Both the position numbers and the translations under genes were made by a program. DNA of 64,000 bases from Labrys miyagiensis (GTDB lineage Bacteria; Pseudomonadota; Alphaproteobacteria; Rhizobiales; Labraceae): contig NZ_BSPC01000066.1 of assembly GCF_030160835.1 (NCBI RefSeq), positions 186,001 to 250,000 on the forward strand, written 5' to 3'. The notes below the pieces were generated by a model that did no database searches, was not told the DNA's origin, and was given only the letters and a program-made list of their open reading frames with translations. Each line of letters opens with the position of its first letter. The stretch's first letter is position 1. This document shows positions 52,317 to 62,438 of this stretch, one piece after another.

Positions 52317-52987
52317 GTGGCAAGAATCCGTGATCCTGCATTGCGGAGCGGTACGATTCAGCTTCGGATCACACGAATCTAAGCATTTCCAGTTCCCGCT
52401 CTCGCGCTGCCGGAACGAAGAGTCTCATCGCCTTGAAACGCAGCGCCTCCCTGGCAGGCATGAAGCCACCGTCGGAACGATTGTAGCGCTGTAGCCAATA
52501 GCGCTATTGTATCATCGCATAAGGACGAAGCGTTTCCTCCGGCAACCCATGCAGGAGAGCGCAAAGCGTGACCCAGCGATCGCGTGTCATGGCCTTCTCG
52601 GCCCTGGTTCTATTGGCGGCGCAGGTTGCCGCTCCCAGCGGACAACACCTTGGTGGCTTCCTGCATCGGCAGGGTCCACGAGAGGATATCAGGAGACGAT
52701 TTTTTCCGGAGGAACACCTAAACTGCGCGGCTGCTGTAAAGCCCCAGATCGATAGCAATCGCAACGCTTGGATAGAAATCATCCGATTTATAAATCACGC
52801 GAGAGTCACGAATGATCAGGTAAATTGTATCGATTATTTGTTGAGAGTCATATGTTGATTAATTGCTTAAGTAGAAATACCTAATATATAGGTAGGTTTA
52901 TTATATATAGATACAAAATTCAGTTGTGTTCTGTGCAATTTGGCGTGGTCTACCTGGACGTCAAATAAAACGGAGGGGAGAGATACA
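52317..52987. other. Gene-poor region upstream of the M4 protease
   Basis: About 670 bases. A 96-codon frame at 52568-52858 begins with a signal-like stretch (VMAFSALVLLAAQVAAPSGQ) but has poor composition later, so it is not called. Bases 52790-52940 are strongly AT-rich and contain the palindrome at 52878-52894. Confidence 0.4.
52878..52894. promoter_or_regulatory. Palindromic candidate operator
   Basis: TACCTA-ATATA-TAGGTA is a perfect inverted repeat in the AT-rich tract about 95 bases before the M4 protease start. It could be a dimer-binding site. No regulator is identified. Confidence 0.3.
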
Positions 52988-54019
52988 ATGTGCCATATGT
53001 GTCAAATCGTGCCTCAGGATGTATTGAAGCGATTGGCCAAGGACAAGTCGCTATCTGCTAGCAACCGTAAGTCTTTTGCCGATACGGCTCGTCTCGATTC
53101 GCAACTGCGACGTCTTCGCTCCCAGGCGATGAGACTCACGCGGCTTACGACCGCGATGTCGCCCGGGCTTACCGCCATCGCAGCGGCACCGACCGTCGCG
53201 GTCTACGATTGCAAGAGCGGCCAGACTCTACCAGGCTCTCCGATCTCAAATCCTGCGAAGGCGCAGGATGGCACCGCCAAGCAAGTCTTCAACGAAACCA
53301 CGTCGGTCGCAACATTCTATTCCAAGGTGTTCGGGCGAAACTCGATCGATGGCTCCGGCATGACACTGCTTTCTTCTATTCACTACGGCGTCAGTTACAA
53401 CAACGCATTCTGGAATGGAGCGCAGATGACTTATGGCGATGGTGATGGCGAGATCTTCATCGACTTCTCCAAGGGAAATGATGTCATCGGCCATGAACTC
53501 ACCCATGGCGTCACCCAACACAGCCTTCAGCTCGATTATGTCGACGAAGCCGGCGGGCTCAACGAGAGCCTGTCGGACTGTTTCGGCTCGATGTTCCGCC
53601 AGTGGGAAGCAAAGCAGGATGTCAACCAGGCAGACTGGCTGATCGGCAGCGATATAATCGGGCCGACGGGGGTAGACAGAGGATATACCTGCCTTCGGGA
53701 CATGGCCAATCCCGACGCCCAGCACTGTCTGGCGCCACAGCCAACCCAATATTCCCAATTTGAGCCAGGCATGGATCCCCACTCCAGCAGCGGGATCCCC
53801 AACCTTGCTTTCTACACGATATGCAAGGCTGTCGGCGGCAATAGCTGGGACAAGGTTGGTCAGATTTGGTATAACGTTCTGACAGGGTCTGGCGCGAAAC
53901 CCCAGATGACAATGAAGGAATTCGCGGATCGCACTCGAGCGGCGGCTGGGCAACTCTATCCCGGTGACACGGCTCTGGGAGGAAATGTCGATGCCGGATG
54001 GAAGCACGTTGGGCTCTAG
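52988..54019 (+). CDS. Protealysin-like M4 metallopeptidase
   Basis: A 343-residue thermolysin-family protease without a signal peptide. GGAGGGAGAG stands before ATG 52988. The short propeptide (MCHMCQIVPQDVLKRLAKDK) has the Cys and Pro seen in protealysin precursors. VIGHELTHGVTQH (HExxH near residue 169), GGLNESLSDCFG (third zinc ligand Glu near 192) and DPHSSSGIPN (catalytic His near 263). Short-propeptide M4 enzymes act on intracellular or host proteins. The gene directly downstream encodes a matching inhibitor. Confidence 0.9.
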   Translation: MCHMCQIVPQDVLKRLAKDKSLSASNRKSFADTARLDSQLRRLRSQAMRLTRLTTAMSPGLTAIAAAPTVAVYDCKSGQTLPGSPISNPAKAQDGTAKQVFNETTSVATFYSKVFGRNSIDGSGMTLLSSIHYGVSYNNAFWNGAQMTYGDGDGEIFIDFSKGNDVIGHELTHGVTQHSLQLDYVDEAGGLNESLSDCFGSMFRQWEAKQDVNQADWLIGSDIIGPTGVDRGYTCLRDMANPDAQHCLAPQPTQYSQFEPGMDPHSSSGIPNLAFYTICKAVGGNSWDKVGQIWYNVLTGSGAKPQMTMKEFADRTRAAAGQLYPGDTALGGNVDAGWKHVGL

Positions 54020-54059
54020 ATGTCCGGCGCGCGCCCGGCCCCATTGAAGGACCGGTGCC

Positions 54060-54350
54060 ATGGGCATTCTCAAGATCGAACGTGTCGGTGGCCTGGCCGG
54101 ATTCGGCCTGGCCGGTTCAAAGCTACGGAGCGAAGGACAACAGGATTTGTCCGCGCTTTCGGCTGCGGACCAGGCATCTGTCGAAAACCTGTTCAAAGGC
54201 GCGACGGACGTCCACGGCTACCGACCGGTGGCTGATGGTTTCCGCTACCGCATTACGCGCACGGTAGATGGCAAGGACCAGTCGGTCGAGGTCCCCGAGG
54301 CGGCGGTTCCCGAAGCGCTCAGGGCTTGTGTTACCGACAGATTGGATTGA
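54060..54350 (+). CDS. Emfourin-type inhibitor of the M4 protease
   Basis: A 96-residue protein: ILKIERVGGLAGFGLAGSKL, then ADQASVENLFKG, YRPVADGFRYRITRTVDGKD and VPEAAVPEALRACV. Size, the N-terminal RxGG-aG element and its place 40 bases after a protealysin-like gene match emfourin, the protein inhibitor encoded beside protealysin. It would hold the protease inactive in the cell. Assignment rests on pattern and context. Confidence 0.75.
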   Translation: MGILKIERVGGLAGFGLAGSKLRSEGQQDLSALSAADQASVENLFKGATDVHGYRPVADGFRYRITRTVDGKDQSVEVPEAAVPEALRACVTDRLD

Positions 54351-54394
54351 CCGCCTGGCGCAGCCTTCGGGCGATCATCTTTCGGCGCGGTGCT

Positions 54395-54961
54395 CTACCG
54401 CACCGCTGCCCAAATCGCCCTCGTCAGATCGGGCGCGCGCGCGATCAGCGGGCCCGATAGGCGACCATAGATTGTGAAGATGGCGGGCTGGGCGACGATG
54501 CCGAGCGCGAGGGCGGCCAGCAGGTCCGGGTCTTCCTTGCGGATGTCGCCATGCTCGATCGCCCGGGTGAAGATATTCTTGACGGCCTCCACGACATTGC
54601 CTTCCCGGCCTTCCGGTACATCGGCAAGATGAGCGTGCTGAGCCAGGAGCAGGAACGAGAAGAGCGACCTGTTGTCGTCAAAGAGCCTGCAAAAGAGATC
54701 GACGACCTGACCGATCTTGGTTTCGATCGGCTGCTGCGTCTCGCCCACCGCCACCACATCCGCCGCAAGCCGTGCATAGCCCTCCAGAAAGAGGCTGCGC
54801 GAGAGCGCGTCCTTGGAGGGGAAGTGGCGGTAGAGCGCGGCTTCGGCTACCCCCACCGCGGCAGCGATATCCCGCACCGAGGTACCGGCGACGCCCTTTT
54901 CGGCGAAGAGACGCAGAGCCTCGCTCTCGATCTTCGCCCGGGTCTTGGAACCGTCACGCAT
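54395..54961 (-). CDS. TetR-family transcriptional regulator
   Basis: A 188-residue repressor. Helix-turn-helix in SVRDIAAAVGVAEAALYRHF, preceded by KIESEALRLFAEKGVAGT; a ligand-binding C-terminal domain follows. Its start overlaps the end of the large fusion gene at 54954, so the two are co-transcribed. A candidate operator lies at the head of that operon (58580-58603), which suggests autoregulation. The ligand could be an acyl-CoA or fatty acid, by inference from the partner gene. Confidence 0.9.
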   Translation of the reverse strand: MRDGSKTRAKIESEALRLFAEKGVAGTSVRDIAAAVGVAEAALYRHFPSKDALSRSLFLEGYARLAADVVAVGETQQPIETKIGQVVDLFCRLFDDNRSLFSFLLLAQHAHLADVPEGREGNVVEAVKNIFTRAIEHGDIRKEDPDLLAALALGIVAQPAIFTIYGRLSGPLIARAPDLTRAIWAAVR

Positions 54962-57900
54962 CGGGCTGGCCTTGCGGCACGGGGTGGCCGCCCTGGGTCT
55001 CGGGCTGCGACGGGGCGGCCTGGGCCTGCTGGGCCTGCTCCTGCGAGGCAGGCATGCCGTTCACCGGGCTGAGCTCCTGGGGGCGGGGTCTCGGCAGGTC
55101 GGGCAGCGGGGTCGGTGTCGACGTCGACGCCGGCGTCGAGACCTTGGCTTCGCCAAGGCGCTCCTTCAGCATGGTGCCGAGGCTTACATAGTCGGTCTTG
55201 CCGGTGCCCATCACGGGCATGGTGTCGATGACCATGATCTCCGAGGGCGTCATCAGATCGGCGGCATGCTTGTATTTGAGATGGGCGATGACGTCGGAAC
55301 GATTGGCGTCCTTCTTGGTGGTGATCAACACCAGCCGCTCGCCCTTGCGGGGATCGGGTGCGGCGAGCACCGCCACCGGCGTGTCAGGCCACAGATCGGC
55401 GAGCAGGCTTTCCACGCCAGCCAGCGAGACCATCTCGCCGCCGATCTTGGCGAAGCGCTTGGCGCGGCCCTTGATGGTGATGAAGCCCTGGGGATCGATG
55501 TTGACGATGTCGCCGGTGTCGTGCCAGCCCTCTTCCGGAGGCTGGAGCTGGCCGGGAAGCTCGGCCTTGAGGTAGCCCTGCATCACATTGGGGCCGCGCA
55601 CATGCAGGCGCCCACCTTCCTCCACGCCCGGCACCGGTTCGAGGCGGGCCTCCATGCCCGGCAGGATACGGCCCACCGTGCCGTTCTTATTGAACATCGG
55701 CGTGTTCAGCGCCAGCACGGGCGAGGTTTCGGTGACCCCATAGCCTTCCAGGATGCGCAGGCCGAACTTCTCATTGTACATGCGGCGGGTATCGACCTTC
55801 ACCGGCTCGGCGCCGGCCACGACATAGCGCAGCGAACGGAAGTCATAGGGATTGGCCATCTTCGCATAGCCGGCGAGGAAAGTGTCGGTGCCGAACACCG
55901 CGGTGGCATTGGTCGAATAGATCAGCTCGGGAATGATGCGGTAATGCAACGGCGAGGGATAGAGATAGAGCTTCACGCCATTGATCAGGGGCAGGATCAT
56001 GCCGCCCGTCAGGCCGAAGGAGTGGAACACCGGCAGTACGTTGAAGACAATGTCGCCAGGGCCGAAATCGATGCGGGCGCCGATCTGGGCGATGTTGGAA
56101 AGGATATTGCGGTGCGAGAGCACCACGCCCTTGGGCGTGCCTTCCGAGCCCGAGGTGAAAAGCACGGCGGCGGGGGCGTCGGGCGAGATCCGGCCATGCT
56201 GGCGGCCATGGATGAGGAAAGCCTTGAGCTTCTCCGGCGTGGTCACCGTCTTGCGCAGATCCTCGAGCCAGACGAATTTCACATGTCCTTCCAGTGCGGT
56301 GACGAGATCCTCCAGGCGGCCCTTCTCGATGAAGGTGCGCGAGGAGAGCACCGTTCTCACCTCGGCCGTCTGGCAGGCCGAGATCAGGTTGGCCTTGCCG
56401 GCCGAATAGTTCAGCATTGCCGGGATGCGGCCGATCGCCTGCAGGGCGAAGAAGGTGATCGCCACGCCATTGGCGTTGGGCAGGAGCACGCCGACATGTT
56501 CGCCGCGGCTGGTGAAGGCCTTGAACTTGCTGCCGAGCACCTCGATGGCGATGAGCATGCGCTTATAGGTGAGGGTGCCGGTGACCGGATCCTCGATGAT
56601 GACGCGGCTCGGCCGGTACTTCCTCGCAGCATTGGCCAGGGCCTGGAACACCGTCTCCTCGGGCGCGCTCGTCTTGTAGATGAGGTCCGACATCACATCA
56701 TAGAGGGCGGCGCCGGCGGCGAGGCGACGCCTCTTGCCGCGCAGGTCTTCGTCGATGGTGAGGCGGGTGGGCTCGGTGAAGGTCACCGTCACCTTCGGGA
56801 AGAGCTTGCGCGAGACCTTGCTCGGGTCGAGCCGGGTGAAGGGTGTGCGCTCCAGGCCGTCGATGCGCACGGGCACGATGTCGGCCTTGGACTTGTCGGC
56901 GATCAGGCCGGCGCCATCATAGACCTTCATCAGTGCGCCGGTGACGGTGAGGCGGCCTTCGGGGAAGATCACCAGCGTCTCACCCTCCTTCACCGCATTG
57001 ATCAGGCCGCGTGTCGCCATCGGCTTGGTGGGATCGAGCGGGTAGGCGCGGCAGATCTTGAGGAAGGGCTTCACCCACCAGGCCTTGGCGATGGTGTGGT
57101 CGATGGCAAAGACGGGGTCCTTGTCGAGCAGGGCCAGGATCAGGCCGGCGTCGAGGAAGCTGGTATGGTTGATGGCGACGATACGATGGGGCGTCGGCGT
57201 CTGCAGGTTCTCGATGCCGTGCACTTCCAGGCGGAAGAGCACGCGATAGATCAAGAGGATGAGATCGCGCACGAAGCTCATCGGCAGCACGAAGAGGAAG
57301 ATCACGCCGGCGATCACGTTGAGCACGGCCATGCCGAGCAGGGCCATCGGGGTGGACAGGCCGAGCTGGCCCTGAAGCAGAGAGAGGCCGCCGGCGCCGA
57401 TCACCATGAAAAAGGCAGTGATGACATTACCGCCGGCGATGACGCGGGCGCGCTCGTCCTTCGGCGCCCAATGCTGGACGGCGGCATAAACGGGCACGAT
57501 GAAAAGGCCTGCGGCCACGGCGACCAGAGCGAGGACGATGGTCATGTGCACGCCGCTGGCTGTCTTCAGGTAGTCCGCAAAGGACAGCGGTTCTGCCGCC
57601 GGGGTCGTGCTGAAGGCGATCCAGGCGACGTCGAGGCTGATCAGGCCCATCAGGATGCAGCCGATCGGGCTGAGCAGCACGATGCTGCGGCCGGCGGCGA
57701 GGCGTGCGGCGAGCACCGAACCGATGGCGATGCCGATCGAAAAGGCGGTGGTAAAGAGCGTGTTCACGGTCTCGTCGCCACCAACCACGCTATGGGCGAG
57801 TGATGGCGTCAGAGACAGCATGACGATGCCGCTCAGCCAGAACCAGGCGACGGCGATCGAGCCGACGAACAGGCGACGGTCATCGGCCAAAAGCTTCACC

Positions 57901-58547
57901 AGATCATAGCTGGAGCGGAAAATGTTCCAGTCGACCTTCAGGTCCGGCGCGGCCTGGCCGGTCGGCGGGATCATGCGGGCGGAGAGCCAGCAGATCAGGG
58001 CCACCACCACCATGATGCCTGCCACGACAGTGCTCGGCAGATGCGGGGCAACGAAGCCGGCGCCTATGATGCCGATGAGGATAGACAGGAAGGTGCCCGC
58101 CTCGATCAGGCCGTTGCCGGCCGGCAGCTCTTCGGGCGCCAATTGGTCCGGCAGCATGCCGTATTTCACGGGGGTGAACAGCGTGCCCATAACACCGAGG
58201 GTGAGCATGCTGATGAGCAGGATCGTGGTGGAGTGGATGGCAAAGCCGACGGCGGCGATCGCCACGATGGCGATCTCGACGAGCTTGATCGTCTGCGCCA
58301 CGCGCGCCTTGTCGAAACGGTCGGCCAACTGGCCAGCGAGGCCCGACAGGAACAGGCCTGGCAAGACGATCAAGGCGCCAGCGATGGAAACGAGGCTGTC
58401 GCCTCCCGCCATCGGGGCTGTCGTGGCGATGCCGTAGACGGCGAGGATGGTCAGCGCCTGCTTGATGAAATTGTCGTTGAAGGCACTGAAGAACTGGCTC
58501 CAGAACAAGGGCCAGAAGCGGCGGGCAGACATCAGCGATGCGAACAT
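54954..58547 (-). CDS. MFS transporter / acyltransferase / AMP-dependent acyl ligase fusion (Aas-LplT-like)
   Basis: A 1197-residue three-part protein. Residues 1-420: an LplT-like MFS transporter (SQFFSAFNDNFIKQALTILA). About 440-630: a PlsC acyltransferase with NHTSFLD near 459 and FPEGRLT. About 640-1150: an acyl-CoA/ACP synthetase with VLFTSGSEGTPKGVVLSHRN near 799, YGVTETSPVL and a DTGDIV block. The C-terminal tail is Pro/Gln-rich. Together these parts import lysophospholipid and re-acylate it in the inner membrane. Such fusions are known in alphaproteobacteria. Confidence 0.9.
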   Translation of the reverse strand: MFASLMSARRFWPLFWSQFFSAFNDNFIKQALTILAVYGIATTAPMAGGDSLVSIAGALIVLPGLFLSGLAGQLADRFDKARVAQTIKLVEIAIVAIAAVGFAIHSTTILLISMLTLGVMGTLFTPVKYGMLPDQLAPEELPAGNGLIEAGTFLSILIGIIGAGFVAPHLPSTVVAGIMVVVALICWLSARMIPPTGQAAPDLKVDWNIFRSSYDLVKLLADDRRLFVGSIAVAWFWLSGIVMLSLTPSLAHSVVGGDETVNTLFTTAFSIGIAIGSVLAARLAAGRSIVLLSPIGCILMGLISLDVAWIAFSTTPAAEPLSFADYLKTASGVHMTIVLALVAVAAGLFIVPVYAAVQHWAPKDERARVIAGGNVITAFFMVIGAGGLSLLQGQLGLSTPMALLGMAVLNVIAGVIFLFVLPMSFVRDLILLIYRVLFRLEVHGIENLQTPTPHRIVAINHTSFLDAGLILALLDKDPVFAIDHTIAKAWWVKPFLKICRAYPLDPTKPMATRGLINAVKEGETLVIFPEGRLTVTGALMKVYDGAGLIADKSKADIVPVRIDGLERTPFTRLDPSKVSRKLFPKVTVTFTEPTRLTIDEDLRGKRRRLAAGAALYDVMSDLIYKTSAPEETVFQALANAARKYRPSRVIIEDPVTGTLTYKRMLIAIEVLGSKFKAFTSRGEHVGVLLPNANGVAITFFALQAIGRIPAMLNYSAGKANLISACQTAEVRTVLSSRTFIEKGRLEDLVTALEGHVKFVWLEDLRKTVTTPEKLKAFLIHGRQHGRISPDAPAAVLFTSGSEGTPKGVVLSHRNILSNIAQIGARIDFGPGDIVFNVLPVFHSFGLTGGMILPLINGVKLYLYPSPLHYRIIPELIYSTNATAVFGTDTFLAGYAKMANPYDFRSLRYVVAGAEPVKVDTRRMYNEKFGLRILEGYGVTETSPVLALNTPMFNKNGTVGRILPGMEARLEPVPGVEEGGRLHVRGPNVMQGYLKAELPGQLQPPEEGWHDTGDIVNIDPQGFITIKGRAKRFAKIGGEMVSLAGVESLLADLWPDTPVAVLAAPDPRKGERLVLITTKKDANRSDVIAHLKYKHAADLMTPSEIMVIDTMPVMGTGKTDYVSLGTMLKERLGEAKVSTPASTSTPTPLPDLPRPRPQELSPVNGMPASQEQAQQAQAAPSQPETQGGHPVPQGQPDA

Positions 58548-58579
58548 CGGCGTGGTTCCTGGTGCTAGGAATCGCGAGA

Positions 58580-58603
58580 AAGTTAGTGAACGAACGCTAA
58601 CTT
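58580..58603. promoter_or_regulatory. Candidate TetR operator upstream of the fusion gene
   Basis: AAGTTAG (58580-58586) and CTAACTT (58597-58603) form a perfect inverted repeat around TGAACGAACG. The site lies 33-56 bases before the start codon of the reverse-strand operon that encodes its own TetR regulator. Confidence 0.6.
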
Positions 58604-58702
58604 AAGTTGCTGGCGAGGTCAAGTCCGCGCAAATGCGCTTCGTGCGGGGAATCACAATTGAGGAGCAAGATTGCCTGAAAAGGCCCACGATGTCGTGACA
58701 GT

Positions 58703-60610
58703 TCAGCCGTGACTGGCCAGAACCCCCAGAAACGCCGCGCCGTAATGCTCGAGCTTGGCCTGCCCCACGCCGGAGAGCGCCAGGAACTCCGCGCTGTTGC
58801 CGGGCCGCTGCGTCGCCATCGCCCGCAATGTGGTGTCGGCGAACACCATATAGGGCGGGATGCCCTGTTCTCGGGCAAGGCGGCTGCGCTCGGCGCGCAG
58901 GGCCTGGAACAGCGCCTCGTCCGCCGGGGCGAGGTCACCGGTGGCCTTCTGGGCTCGTAGCTGCTTCGTCGTCTTGCGCGGGCGGTCCCGGCGCAGCGTG
59001 ACGGTACGCTCCTTGCGGAAGACGGCGCGGGCGTCTTCGCTGAGCGTCAGGGCGCCGTGGGCGTTGTGGTCGATGGCGATGAGGCCCGCGGCGGTGAGCT
59101 GGCGCAGCACGGACTGCCAAGTCTTGGCGTCCATGTCCTTACCGGCGCCGAACACAGGCTGGTTGTCGTGGCCGAAGCGCTTCACCTTCTCCGTCACCTT
59201 GCCGGTGAGCACGTCGACGATGTGGCCGGCGCCAAACATCTGGCCGGTGCGGTAGACGGCCGCCATCGCCTTGATGGCCGCCTCGGTGCCGTCGAAGCTC
59301 TCCACCGGCGAGAGGCAGGTATCGCAATTGCCGCAATGGCCGGGATGGGCCTCGCCGAAATGGGCGAGGATCGCCTTGCGCCGGCAATCCACCGTCTCGC
59401 AGATGCCGAGGAGGGCATTGAGCTTGCCGAGTTCGACGCGCTTCACCGTATCGGGCGCATTGCCCTCCTGGATCATGCGGCGGCGCTGCACCACGTCGGC
59501 CATGCCGTAGCTCATCCAGGCTTCCGAGGGCAGGCCATCGCGCCCGGCGCGGCCCGTCTCCTGGTAATAGGCCTCGACCGAGGAAGGGATGTCGAGATGG
59601 GCGATGTAGCGCACATCCGGCTTGTCGATGCCCATGCCGAAGGCGACGGTGGCGACGAGGCAGAGGCCGTCCTCCTTGAGGAAGGCGTCCTGGTTGGCGC
59701 TGCGCACGCCCGCATCGAGCCCGGCATGATAGGGCAGGGCGCGGATGCCCTGGCCATCAAGCCATTCGGCGGTATCCTCCACCTTGGCGCGCGACAGGCA
59801 ATAGACGATGCCGCTCTCGCCCTTGTGGCGCGCGAGGCACGCCAGCAACTGCTGGCGGGCATTGTCGCGCTCGACGATGGTGTAGGAGATGTTGGGCCGG
59901 TCAAAGCTGGTGGCGAAGACACGTGCCTCACCAAGGCCCAGCCGTTCAATGATATCGGCGCGGGTGACGGCGTCGGCTGTTGCCGTGAGCGCCACGCGCG
60001 GGATGCCGGGAAAGAGTTCGGCCAATTGGTTGAGGTCGCGGTACTCAGGCCGGAAGTCATGGCCCCATTGGCTGACGCAATGGGCTTCGTCGATGGCGAA
60101 GAGGGCGATGTCGGCATCGGCGATCAGGTTCTGGAAGCCGGCCGTCGCCACACGCTCGGGCGCAACATAGAGAAGGTCGAGCTTGCCGTCCATCAAGTCG
60201 CGGCGGACCTGGTAGGACTCCTCACGCGACAGCGAGGAGTTGAGCGCGGCCGCCTGGACGCCGGCCTGGCGCAGTGCCTCCACCTGATCGCGCATCAGCG
60301 CGATCAGAGGCGAGACGACGATGCCGACGCCGCGTCGGCACAAAGCCGGGATCTGGTAGCACAGCGACTTGCCGGCGCCGGTCGGAAACAGCACCACGGC
60401 ATCGCCGCCTTCCGTGACATGACGCACGACGTCTTCCTGCTCGCCCCGGAAGGCGGCATAGCCGAAGACGTCGTTGAGCACGGCGAGCGGATCTTTGAAG
60501 GTGGCGGGGATGGTGGGCTCCGCATATACGCGATTCCATTCGGCCCCTTGAACCATTTGTGCCGCCAGGGGGCAAGGCACCTTGTTGAAATCACCCCGCC
60601 CCATCGACAT
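58703..60610 (-). CDS. recQ: ATP-dependent DNA helicase RecQ
   Basis: A 635-residue helicase. Walker [21 protein letters not shown]-type box [20 protein letters not shown], and motif [13 protein letters not shown] zinc site ([12 protein letters not shown] with CGNCDTC), winged helix, and a C-terminal HRDC domain ([17 protein letters not shown]). It unwinds DNA in recombination and replication-fork repair. The start at 60610 is one of several; 60694 (GTG) and 60556 are possible. Confidence 0.93.
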   Translation of the reverse strand: MSMGRGDFNKVPCPLAAQMVQGAEWNRVYAEPTIPATFKDPLAVLNDVFGYAAFRGEQEDVVRHVTEGGDAVVLFPTGAGKSLCYQIPALCRRGVGIVVSPLIALMRDQVEALRQAGVQAAALNSSLSREESYQVRRDLMDGKLDLLYVAPERVATAGFQNLIADADIALFAIDEAHCVSQWGHDFRPEYRDLNQLAELFPGIPRVALTATADAVTRADIIERLGLGEARVFATSFDRPNISYTIVERDNARQQLLACLARHKGESGIVYCLSRAKVEDTAEWLDGQGIRALPYHAGLDAGVRSANQDAFLKEDGLCLVATVAFGMGIDKPDVRYIAHLDIPSSVEAYYQETGRAGRDGLPSEAWMSYGMADVVQRRRMIQEGNAPDTVKRVELGKLNALLGICETVDCRRKAILAHFGEAHPGHCGNCDTCLSPVESFDGTEAAIKAMAAVYRTGQMFGAGHIVDVLTGKVTEKVKRFGHDNQPVFGAGKDMDAKTWQSVLRQLTAAGLIAIDHNAHGALTLSEDARAVFRKERTVTLRRDRPRKTTKQLRAQKATGDLAPADEALFQALRAERSRLAREQGIPPYMVFADTTLRAMATQRPGNSAEFLALSGVGQAKLEHYGAAFLGVLASHG

Positions 60611-60749
60611 CTTACGGGGATCGAGCCTCGCCCACCCCACGCGATTTGCCTCGCCAAGATATGTGCAATTTGAGATGACGCAGGCGGGGCGCACCGCTAT
60701 TGTCCTCTACTGGGACGCTAGCAAGGTCTTAAAACAGGGATACATTGAG

Positions 60750-61727
60750 ATGGCTTCGAAACTCGAGCAATTGCGCGCGATGACGGTTGTGGTCGCCGAT
60801 ACCGGCGATATCGAATCGATCAAGGCGGTGAAACCGGTGGACTGCACCACCAATCCCAGCCTGCTGCTCAAGGCCGCCGAGATGCCGGCCTATGACCACA
60901 TCATCGAAGAGGCCGTGAGCTGGGGGCGCAAGCACAGCGGCTCCCAGGAAGCGGTGGTCGCCGCCATCGCCGACCGCCTCGCCACCTCCTTCGGCTCCGA
61001 GCTAACCAAGCTCGTGCCTGGCCGCGTGTCAACCGAGGTCGATGCCGACCTTTCCTTCGACACCAAGGCGACCATCGCCAAGGCCCATGCCATCATCGCC
61101 GACTACAAGTCGCGCGGCATTTCGCATGATCGCATCCTGATCAAGATCGCCTCGACCTGGGAAGGCATCCGCGCCGCCGAGGAACTGCAGAAGGAGGGTA
61201 TCGACTGCAACCTCACTTTGCTGTTCTCGCAGGCCCAGGCGATCGCCTGCGGCGACGCCGGCGTGTTCCTGATTTCACCCTTCGTCGGCCGCATCCTCGA
61301 TTGGCACGTCAAGAATGATGGCCGCACCTTCACGCCGGAAGAAGATCCGGGCGTCATCTCGGTGCGCAGCATCTATGCCGACTACAAGGCTCGCGGCGTC
61401 AAGACCGTGGTGATGGGCGCCTCCTTCCGCTCCACCGGCGAAATCGAAGCGCTGGCCGGCTGCGACCGCCTCACCATCGCGCCGAACCTCCTGCAGGCGT
61501 TGGAAGCCGACCAGGGCACGCTGGAGCGCAAGCTCTCGCCGGACGGGCATCTCTCCAAGCCGACCACTGGCAAGATCGACGAGCGCGCCTTCCGCTGGGC
61601 CATGAACCAAGACGCCATGGCGACCGAGAAGCTTGCGGAAGGAATCCGCGGTTTCGCCAAGGATCTGGGCAAACTGCGCACGCTCATCGCCAAGCGCGTC
61701 GAAGGGGCAGCCCAAGCCGCCGCCTGA
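60750..61727 (+). CDS. tal: Transaldolase
   Basis: A 325-residue enzyme of the pentose phosphate pathway. ATG 60750 ([20 protein letters not shown]) gives the usual length. [50 protein letters not shown] with the Schiff-base Lys, and [12 protein letters not shown] are all present. It transfers dihydroxyacetone units between sugar phosphates. Divergent from recQ; the GreA-like gene follows after 11 bases. Confidence 0.95.
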   Translation: MASKLEQLRAMTVVVADTGDIESIKAVKPVDCTTNPSLLLKAAEMPAYDHIIEEAVSWGRKHSGSQEAVVAAIADRLATSFGSELTKLVPGRVSTEVDADLSFDTKATIAKAHAIIADYKSRGISHDRILIKIASTWEGIRAAEELQKEGIDCNLTLLFSQAQAIACGDAGVFLISPFVGRILDWHVKNDGRTFTPEEDPGVISVRSIYADYKARGVKTVVMGASFRSTGEIEALAGCDRLTIAPNLLQALEADQGTLERKLSPDGHLSKPTTGKIDERAFRWAMNQDAMATEKLAEGIRGFAKDLGKLRTLIAKRVEGAAQAAA

Positions 61728-61738
61728 TCGATAAGGCA

Positions 61739-62221
61739 TTGAGTCGCGCCTTCACGCGCGACGGACAGGAAGGGGAGGACGCCCATGTCCTTCCCGAAAG
61801 GCCCGTCAGCACCGAACGCAATTTCGTCACCGCGCGCGGCCTGGCCCTGATCGAAAAGGATCTGCGCCAGGCCCGCAACGCCTTCGCTGCCGCCGAGGCC
61901 GCGGGCGACCGCATCGCCATGGGCAATGCCTCCCGCGACATCCGCTATTGGGCGGCACGCCGTGCCTCGGCCGAGCTGGTCGCGCCCGCCTCGCCCGCTG
62001 CCGGCATCCGCTTCGGCATGGCCGTGACGCTCACTTATGCCGATGGGCACGAGAAGACTTGGCGCATTGTCGGCGAAGACGAGGCGGAAGCCTCTGCCGG
62101 GCGCATCAGCCACGCCTCGCCGCTGGCGAGAGCCCTGTTCGGCAAGGAGATCGGCGAGGACGTGAAGGTCGGCCCCCAGGGTGCGGAGATCGTTGGGATC
62201 GACGTGACGCCGGAGGGCTAA
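61739..62221 (+). CDS. GreA/GreB-family RNA polymerase-binding protein
   Basis: A 160-residue protein. TTG 61739 is taken as start because it gives MSRAFTRDG, the usual opening of this alphaproteobacterial group, although the codon is rare. A coiled coil (GLALIEKDLRQARNAFAAAE) is followed by the Gre C-terminal domain: IRFGMAVTLTYADGHEKTWR, ISHASPLARALFGKEIGEDV. The acidic tip needed for transcript cleavage is not obvious, so it may be a Gre-fold regulator, not a true GreA. Confidence 0.75.
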   Translation: MSRAFTRDGQEGEDAHVLPERPVSTERNFVTARGLALIEKDLRQARNAFAAAEAAGDRIAMGNASRDIRYWAARRASAELVAPASPAAGIRFGMAVTLTYADGHEKTWRIVGEDEAEASAGRISHASPLARALFGKEIGEDVKVGPQGAEIVGIDVTPEG

Positions 62222-62225
62222 TCCC

Positions 62226-62436
62226 GGGAGCGCGGACGTCCGACGACACTCAAGAGAGTGTCGGACGATCCGCTCTTGAACTACGCCTATATGGAAGAGG
62301 GCACCGCCCGGGTCACCGGCGGTGCTCTTTTTGCGCTTTGCCCTCGCGCGAGCGTCCCGGATCTTCCTGAAACGCTATCGTTTCGAGAGCGGATCGTCCG
62401 ACACTCTCTTGAGTGTCGTCGAACGTCCGCGCTCCC
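62226..62436. repeat. 51-bp inverted repeat enclosing a terminator
   Basis: Bases 62226-62276 are the inverse of 62386-62436 with one clear mismatch. Between the arms a hairpin GGCACCGCC...GGCGGTGCT followed by CTTTTT (about 62302-62334) looks like an intrinsic terminator for the GreA-like gene. The outer arms also contain their own inner dyad (ACACTC...GAGTGT). The right arm ends two bases before the stop of the reverse-strand LysE gene. Confidence 0.75.
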
Positions 62437-62438
62437 AG

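Noticed and set aside
52568-52858. 96-codon frame with a signal-like start upstream of the M4 protease
   Set aside because: Later part lacks protein-like composition, overlaps equally open reverse frames and reaches into AT-rich promoter DNA.
54945-57803. Very long open frame on the plus strand opposite the MFS-acyltransferase-ligase gene
   Set aside because: It is antisense to a gene with clear catalytic motifs, and its composition (runs of His, Gly, Asp, Arg) is that of the reverse frame of GC-rich coding DNA.
59057-60673. 538-codon open frame opposite recQ
   Set aside because: Reverse-frame artefact of the GC-rich recQ gene.
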